From assembly GCF_016316925.1 (NCBI RefSeq), contig NZ_JAEEGB010000037.1, forward strand, positions 85,044 through 149,043: DNA of 64,000 nt, read 5' to 3'. This document shows positions 35,481-42,393 of the stretch, in pieces. This DNA is from Clostridium aciditolerans (GTDB lineage Bacteria > Bacillota > Clostridia > Clostridiales > Clostridiaceae). Each line of letters opens with the position of its first letter. The stretch's first letter is position 1. Made by a program: the position numbers and the translations under genes. The notes under the pieces were generated by a model. That model did no database searches. It had not been told where the DNA came from and saw only the letters and a list, made by a program, of their open reading frames with translations.

Positions 35481-37142
35481 TTACTCAACAGAAACAATAA
35501 AGTAATATAGCGGCTGTTGTCCATTATAGTATTGAACATCAGCATCTTCATATTTTTCTTGAATATTTTCTATGAATTCTTTTACTTTTTCCTCTTCGCA
35601 ATCCTGACCATAAAAAACTGTAATTAACTCACTATCCTCATCAACCATTGAAGAAATTATATTTTCACATACTCCAAAGATGTCTTCTCCTACATCTTGT
35701 ATCTTTCCTTCAACTAGACCTAAGATATTACCTTCTTTTATAGTTTTACCATCCATCTCAGTATCTCTTACAGCGTAAGTTACTGAACCAGTCTTTACTA
35801 TATCTATGCCTTGTTCCATAGCTTGTATGTTATCACCAACACTTAAGTCAGGATTAAATACCGTAACCGCTGTTATACCCTGAGGTATTGTTTTAGTAGC
35901 AATAACATTTACATTTTTATCACTTAACTCTGCTGCTTGATTTGCCGCCATAATTATATTTTTATTATTTGGGAGAACAAAAATATTTTCTGCATTTATT
36001 TTATTTATACACTCAAGTATATCTTGAGTACTTGGATTCATCGTCTGTCCTCCTTCAATTACGAAGTCCACACCTAAATCCTCAAAAATATTCTTTATTC
36101 CACTACCCATAGCTACTGATATAAATGCATATTTTTTCAATTCCGTATTCTCTAACTCATGAGTTTCTTCACTTTCACTAGAAGCAGCTTTTTCATTATA
36201 GGATTCATTCTCCACATTTAGTATATTTCTATGCTGCTCCCTCATGTTATCAATCTTAATTTTTGACAACTCACCTAACTTAATAGCTTTAGAAAGAACT
36301 ATGCCAGGATCATTAGTATGTATATGAACTTTTACAATATCGTCATCTTTCACAACTACCATGGAATCTCCTATAGCCTCTAATTCAGACTTAAAGCTAT
36401 CTACATCTGTACTATTTGAAATAATAAAGAATTCAGTACAATAACCAAACTTGATATCCTGCTCAACTATATTTTTACTAGCTGGTCCAGCCACAGACTC
36501 ATTAGTGTCTGTAATGTCAACTTTCTTCATATTTTCCTTTAGAACTTCATACATGCCTTCGAGTATTATTAATAATCCCATTCCTCCTGCATCTACAACT
36601 TTTGCTTTTTTAAGCACTGGCAGCATTTCAGGAGTTTTATCTAAAATAAGTCTGCTATACTCGCATACCTCTTTAAAAAGCGTTTCTACATCTTCACTAC
36701 TTGACTTAACAGCGCTTTCTCCTGCTGCTCTTATGATAGTAAGAATTGTGCCTTCTGTTGGTCTCATAACAGCCTTATAAGCTGATTTTGAACCTTCCAT
36801 CAAACTATTTGCAAACTCTTCAGAACTGGCCTCACTTTTTCCTTCTAGACCTTTTGCAATTCCTCTAAATATTTGCGAAAGTATTACGCCTGAGTTACCT
36901 CGTGCTCCCATTAAAGCACCTTTAGCTAGTTTTTTAGCTATTTCCTCTATAGACTTATCCTTCATATTCTTAATTTCAGATACTGCACTTCTAAATGTCA
37001 TAGACATATTCGTACCCGTATCTCCATCTGGTACAGGAAAAACATTTAATGAATTTACATAATCCTTTTGAGCCTCTAGCTTATTGCTTGCATGCACAAC
37101 CATATTGTAAAAACACTGGCCATCTATATTTAAGTACTTCAT
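35481..37142 (-). CDS. yloV: DAK2/DegV-associated kinase YloV (FakA-like fatty acid kinase)
   Basis: ATP-binding subunit that phosphorylates fatty acids bound to a FakB (DegV) partner, giving acyl-phosphate for phospholipid synthesis. The DhaL domain is clear: NVFPVPDGDTGTNMSMT near residue 32, then GARGNSGVILSQIFRG near 95. The middle and C-terminal domains follow (GYCTEFFI, then FYG and YYF at the end). The 553 residues fit. It follows yloU by 16 bases. No FakB gene is in this window. Confidence 0.92.
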   Translation of the reverse strand: MKYLNIDGQCFYNMVVHASNKLEAQKDYVNSLNVFPVPDGDTGTNMSMTFRSAVSEIKNMKDKSIEEIAKKLAKGALMGARGNSGVILSQIFRGIAKGLEGKSEASSEEFANSLMEGSKSAYKAVMRPTEGTILTIIRAAGESAVKSSSEDVETLFKEVCEYSRLILDKTPEMLPVLKKAKVVDAGGMGLLIILEGMYEVLKENMKKVDITDTNESVAGPASKNIVEQDIKFGYCTEFFIISNSTDVDSFKSELEAIGDSMVVVKDDDIVKVHIHTNDPGIVLSKAIKLGELSKIKIDNMREQHRNILNVENESYNEKAASSESEETHELENTELKKYAFISVAMGSGIKNIFEDLGVDFVIEGGQTMNPSTQDILECINKINAENIFVLPNNKNIIMAANQAAELSDKNVNVIATKTIPQGITAVTVFNPDLSVGDNIQAMEQGIDIVKTGSVTYAVRDTEMDGKTIKEGNILGLVEGKIQDVGEDIFGVCENIISSMVDEDSELITVFYGQDCEEEKVKEFIENIQEKYEDADVQYYNGQQPLYYFIVSVE

Positions 37143-37158
37143 ATTTGAAAACTACCTC

Positions 37159-37509
37159 CTAGACTCTAACACCTTGAACATTTACTGTAATATTTGAAAC
37201 TTTAAGACCTGTATAATTTTCCACATTATATTTTACTTTTTGAATTATATTATTAGCAATAACTGATATTTTAGTTGCATATTGAACCATAATAAATAGC
37301 TCTATAGATAATCCGTCTTCTTTAGAACGAACTTTCACACCTTTGCTTAAGTTTTCACTCTTTATTAATTCCCATAGTCCATCTTTAGCATTTCTAGATG
37401 CCATTCCAACTACACCATAACACTCCATAGTTGAGACACCTACAATATTGGCAACCACTTCTTCTGAATAACCTATAATTCCGTTCTCACTGGTGATGTT
37501 ACCTATCAT
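37159..37509 (-). CDS. yloU: Asp23/Gls24 family protein YloU
   Basis: Small alkaline-shock-type protein found at the membrane or with envelope proteins in Firmicutes. It has the family pattern GIIGYSEEVVANIVGVSTME at the N-terminus and an ending VENYTGLKVSNITVNVQGV. The 116 residues are typical. It is divergent from rpmB and followed by yloV, as in B. subtilis. Confidence 0.93.
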   Translation of the reverse strand: MIGNITSENGIIGYSEEVVANIVGVSTMECYGVVGMASRNAKDGLWELIKSENLSKGVKVRSKEDGLSIELFIMVQYATKISVIANNIIQKVKYNVENYTGLKVSNITVNVQGVRV

Positions 37510-37625
37510 AATAAAATCCTCCTCCTGTCATAGACCATATAACATATTTTATATTAAATAAGAGATTTATTCAAGGAAATATATTATTTATAATGTTATT
37601 TTTACTATTTAATTTTATAATATAC

Positions 37626-37655
37626 TTGCAAAAATTCTATGTTATGTGGTAAAAT
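37626..37655 (+). promoter_or_regulatory. Promoter of rpmB
   Basis: TTGCAA (37626-37631) and TAAAAT (37650-37655) are 18 bases apart, with TG three bases before the -10 (TGTGGTAAAAT). Confidence 0.55.
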
Positions 37656-37714
37656 AATTAATGTTTGAATTGAGAAGATATATTTCTTCACAATTTGTTA
37701 AGGAGGTGTTTATA

Positions 37715-37906
37715 ATGTCAAGAAAGTGCGAAATATGCAATAAAGGCGTTGTATTTGGTGTACAATACAGCCACTCACACCGTCAATCCAAAAGAACTTG
37801 GGCTCCAAACATAAGAAAAGTTAAAGCTATAGTTGAAGGAACACCAAAAACTATACATGTTTGTACAAGATGCCTTCGTTCAGGAAAGGTTCAACGTGCA
37901 ATATAA
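37715..37906 (+). CDS. rpmB: Ribosomal protein L28
   Basis: Protein of the 50S subunit. It begins MSRKCEICNKGVVFGVQYSH and ends CTRCLRSGKVQRAI; the two CxxC pairs indicate the zinc-binding form. ATG 37715 lies eight bases after AAGGAGG; upstream codons in the same frame belong to the leader. The 63 residues are standard. It stands alone on the plus strand, divergent from yloU, with its own promoter and terminator, the same arrangement as in B. subtilis. Confidence 0.97.
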   Translation: MSRKCEICNKGVVFGVQYSHSHRQSKRTWAPNIRKVKAIVEGTPKTIHVCTRCLRSGKVQRAI

Positions 37907-37915
37907 GGAATAAAA

Positions 37916-37944
37916 AATGCAGTTGTTTAAACAATTGCATTTTT
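37916..37944 (+). terminator. Terminator of rpmB
   Basis: A 14-bp stem with one G-T pair (AAATGCAGTTGTTT with AAACAATTGCATTT) is followed by TTTTGTTTCT, ten bases after the rpmB stop. Confidence 0.87.
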
Positions 37945-37956
37945 GTTTCTTGCATT

Positions 37957-38193
37957 AATATTGTAAATTATTACATTACTTTACAATATTTAGCTCCTTT
38001 GCAATCCTAAAGTTGAACCTTAATTTAATATAGTAATCGTAATAACATTTTTATGAAACTTGTTATGCTATAAATTTTTTACTTATTGAATCTAAACTTA
38101 TAATACTTAGGCAATTCAAAGGAGCACATATTTTTATCTAGTTGTTTTAAGATGAAAATTATATTTATTAAGATACATATAGATACAATTACT
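37957..38193. repeat. Intergenic region with a hairpin and a 133-bp inverted-repeat unit
   Basis: No gene is supported. AATATTGTAAA (37957-37967) and TTTACAATATT (37980-37990) form a perfect 11-bp stem. Next, GCTCCTTTG (37993-38001) with CCTAA (38006-38010) pairs with TTAGG (38107-38111) and CAAAGGAGC (38117-38125), bounding a 133-bp AT-rich unit. This resembles a small relic element. Confidence 0.5.
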
Positions 38194-38225
38194 AAGCCTG
38201 AAACTATGTTTCTAGGCTTTTTTCT
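38194..38225 (+). terminator. Orphan terminator with no gene upstream
   Basis: AAGCCT-G-AAAC pairs with GTTT-CT-AGGCTT, followed by TTTTTTC, on the plus strand. rpmB already has its own terminator 250 bases upstream, so a separate short transcript may end here. Confidence 0.6.
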
Positions 38226-38365
38226 TTATAATTGCTTCCTATTATCTTCTAATATTTATTATATCCTTTAATTATATCTTTATAATAAGGCAAACTTAAC
38301 TTGAACATTCTTTCTACTTCTTCATATAATATTATTGTATGTAATATTTTTATGGAGGATTTTTA

Positions 38366-38794
38366 ATGTATTGTTTTACTTATGCTAATGGACTTAACTG
38401 TATTCTTAACGAACTTCTACTTTGGACAGAGATATCTAGCGAGCATCCTATCTTTATAAAAACTGTGGCTTCCTTAACTAATAAAAACTTATCCCAAGGT
38501 ACATTAAAAAATCTAATGGATGTTCACAATGATTTTACCGAGCTTAATAAAAAAGTTAAAGCTGTTAGATCTAACATTCAAAGAAATCCATATAATTTTC
38601 AAGCTCATTCAATACAGGTAAGAGGACTTATAAAAAGTTTCTTAATCCACGATAATCACTTCCTATCTATACTGCCAGAGGTAAAACAATATGGCAAAGA
38701 AGATAAGGTATGGCAAACTCTTTTAAATCATATAACTCACGAGCAAAGATTCATGTATGAATTGATGACCGACCTCAACAGACAGCTAATATAA
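38366..38794 (+). CDS. DUF2935-like helical metal-binding protein, single domain
   Basis: A 142-residue helical protein. Possible metal ligands occur in the pattern of ferritin-like or hemerythrin-like folds: Glu and His in LLLWTEISSEHPIF, His in LIHDNHF, and HEQRFMYEL near the end. This fits DUF2935, whose members in Firmicutes are usually about twice as long with two such halves, so this may be a one-domain form. The function is unknown. GGAGG lies eight bases before the ATG. It has its own terminator and stands alone. Confidence 0.65.
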   Translation: MYCFTYANGLNCILNELLLWTEISSEHPIFIKTVASLTNKNLSQGTLKNLMDVHNDFTELNKKVKAVRSNIQRNPYNFQAHSIQVRGLIKSFLIHDNHFLSILPEVKQYGKEDKVWQTLLNHITHEQRFMYELMTDLNRQLI

Positions 38795-38799
38795 CAAAT

Positions 38800-38830
38800 A
38801 GGCAGCCTCATCAATTTGTGGCTGCCTTTT
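38800..38830 (+). terminator. Terminator of the DUF2935-like gene
   Basis: AGGCAGCC (38800-38807) pairs with GGCTGCCT (38820-38827) around a 12-base loop, followed by TTTTCC. Confidence 0.85.
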
Positions 38831-38850
38831 CCTATATAATCTTAAAATAA

Positions 38851-38979
38851 TTAAACCTCTGGTAAACCTCTTACAGGCTTTTTCATATTAGTGTCAACAT
38901 CCATTGTAATAGGATTTGCTGTTTTTGGATTTTGGCCTTTATTATCATTTTTTCTCTTTTTTTCTCCTTTGGTTGGCAT
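38851..38979 (-). CDS. Small hydrophilic protein, 42 residues, unknown
   Basis: An open frame from ATG 38977-38979, with GGGGTGAC upstream, encodes MPTKGEKKRKNDNKGQNPKT and then ANPITMDVDTNMKKPVRGLP EV. It is Lys/Asn/Pro-rich, without membrane helix or cysteine. The good ribosome binding site and ordered composition support translation, but I recognise no family. It lies just downstream of the amidase gene, so it may share its transcript or be a sporulation protein. Confidence 0.5.
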   Translation of the reverse strand: MPTKGEKKRKNDNKGQNPKTANPITMDVDTNMKKPVRGLPEV

Positions 38980-39060
38980 ATCGTTGTCACCCCTTTTCAA
39001 CATTAACTTGCCCACACTAGAAGATTTTAATACTAAATTATTTGAATAGCTCTTTTCAGG

Positions 39061-39576
39061 TTACAGGCCAACTATTCCATTTACTATTGCAGTTGACATA
39101 GACTCAGGATTAAATCTGTTCATATCTTCTTGTGAGTCTACAAAACACCCTTCTATAAGTAAAGAAGTCATTGTAGTATTGTTTAACACATACAGATGAT
39201 GTCCATCGATTCCTTGAACCTTTACACCTCTGTTAGCAAATCCTAAAGAAACAATTTCCTTAAGAATATTCTCTGCGACACTTCTTCCACTTTCACTGCC
39301 AATCCATATCTCAGTCCCACGTCCACCACCTGCATTTTCATGAAGGCTTACGTATAGATCTGCGCCTGAATTATTTGCCTTATTAACTCTTTGCCATAAA
39401 CTATCAGATACACTTGAGCAAGCAGTAGGTGTAACAACAATCACTTGATATCTCAATGCTTGTAACTTGGATACAACTCTTTTACCTACATCAACTACCA
39501 TAGCATTTTCATCACCTATATATGATGCACCTGTATCAGGATAGCAATTATGGCCTATGTCTAAAGCAATTTTCAT
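39061..39576 (-). CDS. N-acetylmuramoyl-L-alanine amidase, catalytic domain only
   Basis: Zinc amidase of the Amidase_3 family that cuts the peptide stem from peptidoglycan. Metal ligands are placed: His9 in ALDIGHNCYPDTGA, His near 79 in YVSLHENAGGGRGTE, and the catalytic Glu in SLLIEGCFVDSQEDM. ATG 39574-39576 lies eight bases after GGAGGG; the longer frame to 39624 lacks a site. The protein is 171 residues with no signal peptide and no cell-wall-binding domain, like some phage endolysin domains or mother-cell spore lysins. It lies next to spoVM. Confidence 0.85.
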   Translation of the reverse strand: MKIALDIGHNCYPDTGASYIGDENAMVVDVGKRVVSKLQALRYQVIVVTPTACSSVSDSLWQRVNKANNSGADLYVSLHENAGGGRGTEIWIGSESGRSVAENILKEIVSLGFANRGVKVQGIDGHHLYVLNNTTMTSLLIEGCFVDSQEDMNRFNPESMSTAIVNGIVGL

Positions 39577-39642
39577 CTGATCACCCTCCCTTACTTTCAT
39601 AATCATAATATGAAAGCAGAGCAAAATAGTGAACTTTACACT

Positions 39643-39678
39643 TAAAAATAAAACTCCTCTTCTATTGACAAGAGGAGT
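39643..39678 (-). terminator. Terminator of spoVM
   Basis: ACTCCTCTT (39653-39661) pairs with AAGAGGAGT (39670-39678) around an 8-base loop, followed on the minus strand by TTTATTTTTAAG. Confidence 0.85.
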
Positions 39679-39688
39679 AAACTAATAA

Positions 39689-39760
39689 TTATTTCTTTCT
39701 TTTAAAAAATTTTATAATGGTAGATAAAAAACCTGGAAGTTTAATAGTAATTATTTTCAT
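39689..39760 (-). CDS. spoVM: Stage V sporulation protein M (23 residues)
   Basis: SpoVM is a tiny amphipathic peptide that recognises the convex forespore membrane and recruits SpoIVA. The frame from ATG 39758-39760 encodes MKIITIKLPGFLSTIIKFFK RKK. The TIKLPxFL motif matches B. subtilis SpoVM (MKFYTIKLPKFLGG), including the proline needed for membrane-curvature sensing. GGAGG lies eight bases before the ATG. The position after thiN and near rpmB is the same as in B. subtilis. A strong terminator follows. It is too short for most gene finders. Confidence 0.92.
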   Translation of the reverse strand: MKIITIKLPGFLSTIIKFFKRKK

Positions 39761-39772
39761 AAGACATACCTC

Positions 39773-39943
39773 CTACTTATTATTTTCCATTAAGTACCAC
39801 CCACAATAAATCAATGCCCCACCTACAGCTATTATCCATCCCCATACTGGGATAATAAAAGTTATTACTATTCCAATTCCAATTGATGCGATCATTAGCC
39901 CCACTTTTTTTCTTTTCCTTTTACGGAATATTTTTCTTGACAT
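39773..39943 (-). CDS. Small two-helix membrane protein (56 residues) upstream of spoVM
   Basis: ATG 39941-39943 is preceded by AAGGGAT. The product has a very basic start (MSRKIFRKRKRKK), a first membrane helix (GLMIASIGIGIVITFIIP) and a second (GWIIAVGGALIYCGWYL). Its TAG stop overlaps the spoVM AGGAGG, so the two are translationally coupled. The family is not one I recognise. The coupling suggests a sporulation or membrane role. Confidence 0.75.
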   Translation of the reverse strand: MSRKIFRKRKRKKVGLMIASIGIGIVITFIIPVWGWIIAVGGALIYCGWYLMENNK

Positions 39944-40052
39944 ATTATTATCCCTTAAAATTGCTCTATAATATTATATGCATTGACTCTCTTTATTGTT
40001 ACATAATTATAGCAATTTTTTAATGTTAGGATCTATTAAAAATGCCTAAAGC

Positions 40053-40091
40053 AATAAGAGTAGCTAACAGTTATTATCAGCTACTCTTATT
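40053..40091 (-). terminator. Hairpin after thiN
   Basis: AATAAGAGTAGCT (40053-40065) pairs with AGCTACTCTTATT (40079-40091) around a 13-base loop. The T-run is short on the minus strand, so termination may be partial. Confidence 0.6.
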
Positions 40092-40116
40092 ATAATATTG
40101 GTATATATTTATTTTA

Positions 40117-40755
40117 TTAATCTTTACTATACAATATAAGAATAGTTCCTTTTTTAAAAGAAATTTCAACTTCAGTATCTAAAAATTGGTTAGAAATAGT
40201 ACGAGAATCTCCTAGTCCTAGGTTATAATCTACAAGTTTATATTTTGCACCTATTATATTTAGATTCTTCACACACTCACAATATGCTTGAAGAGAAAAT
40301 TCAGATCCTTTTTCACCTTTTATTTTTATTGACTTGTTCGATATAGTAATTGTGTTATGATCATCCTTTATATATCCTTTAACGTTTAGTTCTAAACATT
40401 TCTGAAGTATTCCTATATTACCCATCATATGATCTATTCTTGTACCTGTACATCCTAGAAGTACAATTTCAGTTGCTCCTAATTTTATAGCTTTGCTAAA
40501 AATAAATTCTGTGTCTGTAAAGTCTTTATCTTCCGGAACTCTTTCTACTTTACAATCTTTGTGTTTTGAAAAAAAGTCTAAAGCATCTTTGTCTATGGAA
40601 TCAAAATCTCCCATAAGGTAATTAGGTACTATTTGATGTTTATATAAAAAGTTTCCTCCACTATCAGCACAAATTAAGTAATCACTATCTTTCAGTTCTT
40701 TATTTATTAGCTCATAAGATGGAGGAGTACCTCCAGACATCAAGACTGCTTTCAT
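40117..40755 (-). CDS. thiN: Thiamine diphosphokinase
   Basis: Makes thiamine diphosphate from thiamine and ATP. The segments DYLICADSGGNFLYKHQIVP near residue 28, MGDFDSID near 48 and GCTGTRIDHMMGNI near 99 are the family markers. The 212 residues are typical. It follows rpe by one base and ends the prpC-prkC-rsgA-rpe-thiN run, as in B. subtilis. Confidence 0.95.
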   Translation of the reverse strand: MKAVLMSGGTPPSYELINKELKDSDYLICADSGGNFLYKHQIVPNYLMGDFDSIDKDALDFFSKHKDCKVERVPEDKDFTDTEFIFSKAIKLGATEIVLLGCTGTRIDHMMGNIGILQKCLELNVKGYIKDDHNTITISNKSIKIKGEKGSEFSLQAYCECVKNLNIIGAKYKLVDYNLGLGDSRTISNQFLDTEVEISFKKGTILILYSKD

Positions 40756-40756
40756 T

Positions 40757-41407
40757 TTAAAATTCCCCTTTTAAATCCTTTATGTTCTCTTCTATTTTGC
40801 CATCTTTAAATACTGCTGAACCAGCGACAATTACATTAGCCCCACAATCTACAACTTCTTTTATATTACCTTTTCCTATTCCTCCGTCTACTTGGATCAT
40901 AAGATTCTTGTTATACTTATTACTCAATTCTTTAACTTCTTTAATTTTTTCCGAACAATAATTTATGTATTTCTGTCCACCAAATCCTGGGTTTACCGAC
41001 ATTATTAACACCATATCTAAATTAGGAATTAAATGTTTTATGCTTTCTACAGGAGTAGCAGGATTTAAAGCTACTGCTGCCTTAACACCAAAGCCTTTTA
41101 TATAGTTTATAGTTCTATCTATATGTCTATCGGCTTCATAATGTACTGTAATAATGTCTGCACCAGCCTTGACAAAATCCTCTACATATCTTGCTGGTTC
41201 TTCAATCATCAAATGTACATCAAAAGTGAGATTTGTGATTTTTCTTATACCTTTCATTATAGGTATTCCAAATGATATATTGGGTACAAACATTCCATCC
41301 ATTACATCTATATGAATGAAATCTGCACCGTACTTTTCTAGGCTTTTAATATCTTCTCCTAATTTAGAAAAATCTGCTGATAATATTGAAGGGGCTATCT
41401 TTACCAT
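40757..41407 (-). CDS. rpe: Ribulose-phosphate 3-epimerase
   Basis: Interconverts ribulose 5-phosphate and xylulose 5-phosphate. It opens [17 protein letters not shown] and has [18 protein letters not shown], the [13 protein letters not shown] loop and [10 protein letters not shown], all diagnostic. The 216 residues are standard. Its start overlaps the end of rsgA by seven bases. Confidence 0.97.
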   Translation of the reverse strand: MVKIAPSILSADFSKLGEDIKSLEKYGADFIHIDVMDGMFVPNISFGIPIMKGIRKITNLTFDVHLMIEEPARYVEDFVKAGADIITVHYEADRHIDRTINYIKGFGVKAAVALNPATPVESIKHLIPNLDMVLIMSVNPGFGGQKYINYCSEKIKEVKELSNKYNKNLMIQVDGGIGKGNIKEVVDCGANVIVAGSAVFKDGKIEENIKDLKGEF

Positions 41408-42270
41408 TGCTTATTCCTCCTACTCATTATTTCCTCTAGCGTTTTTATGTAAAATTCATATCTTTTGTTATTTATTGTGCCATCAGTAACAGCTTCTTTC
41501 ACAGCACATCCCGGCTCCTTAAAATGAAGGCATCCAGTAAATTTGCAACATCCTATATAATCACCAAATTCCGGAAAACAGTGTTCCAATCCTTCCTTCG
41601 ATAAGAAATCTAAATCCAAAGAAGAAAATCCAGGGGTATCTACAATAAAACCTTCCCCTATATCAATAAGTTCACTATGTCTTGTTGTATGCTTACCTCT
41701 GCGAAGTTTTTCACTTATTTCTCCTGTTTCCATAAGTTCTCTTCCTGCTATTGTATTTAAAATAGTGGATTTACCTACACCAGAGGGTCCACATAGTACT
41801 GTTACATTACCTTTTAGCTTTTCTTTCACTGTTTGAATACCATATCCCTCTTTTGCCTTTAAGAAAATGATTTCATAACCTGCACTTTTTATCATATCTA
41901 CTATTTCATTTCTCTCTTCTTCAGATATTAAATCTAACTTGTTAAAACATACTATTACTTTTAAATTATTGTACTCACAATTTATTAAAAACTTATTTAG
42001 TAAGTCTTCATTTATTTCAGGATTTTTTAAAGCAAATACAACTAAAGCCTGGGTAACATTTGCTACTGCTGGTCTGATCAGTTCGTTATCTCTAGGATAA
42101 ATTTTATCTATAACGCCTTTTCCGTCTTTAATAGTAATTTCTACTTTATCTCCAACCATAGGAGTAAGTTCATTATGTCTAAACTTACCTCTTGCTTTAC
42201 ATTCAACTATTCCTTCACTTACCTTTATATAATAAAATCCACCTATTCCTTTTACTATAGTTCCTTGCAT
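41401..42270 (-). CDS. rsgA: Small ribosomal subunit biogenesis GTPase RsgA
   Basis: Circularly permuted GTPase that checks late 30S maturation. An N-terminal OB fold is followed by NKLD near residue 113, [12 protein letters not shown] near 162 and DTPGFSS near 208, in the permuted order. The zinc site [14 protein letters not shown] lies near 237. The 289 residues are normal. GGAGG precedes the ATG. It lies between prkC and rpe. Confidence 0.96.
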   Translation of the reverse strand: MQGTIVKGIGGFYYIKVSEGIVECKARGKFRHNELTPMVGDKVEITIKDGKGVIDKIYPRDNELIRPAVANVTQALVVFALKNPEINEDLLNKFLINCEYNNLKVIVCFNKLDLISEEERNEIVDMIKSAGYEIIFLKAKEGYGIQTVKEKLKGNVTVLCGPSGVGKSTILNTIAGRELMETGEISEKLRRGKHTTRHSELIDIGEGFIVDTPGFSSLDLDFLSKEGLEHCFPEFGDYIGCCKFTGCLHFKEPGCAVKEAVTDGTINNKRYEFYIKTLEEIMSRRNKQW

Positions 42271-42292
42271 AAATCCTCCTATTATTAATTTT

Positions 42293-42344
42293 AGTAAAGA
42301 GTGAAGAATTAATAACCTTTATTGATTTTCTCTCACTCTTTACT
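42293..42344. repeat. Inverted repeat between prkC and rsgA
   Basis: AGTAAAGAGTGA (42293-42304) and TCACTCTTTACT (42333-42344) form a perfect 12-bp stem with a 28-base loop. No T-run follows on the minus strand, so it is not a classical terminator. Confidence 0.55.
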
Positions 42345-42393
42345 TTCAATTTAAATTCAATGTAAATAAACTTCTCCGTAGAACCATACTTTA

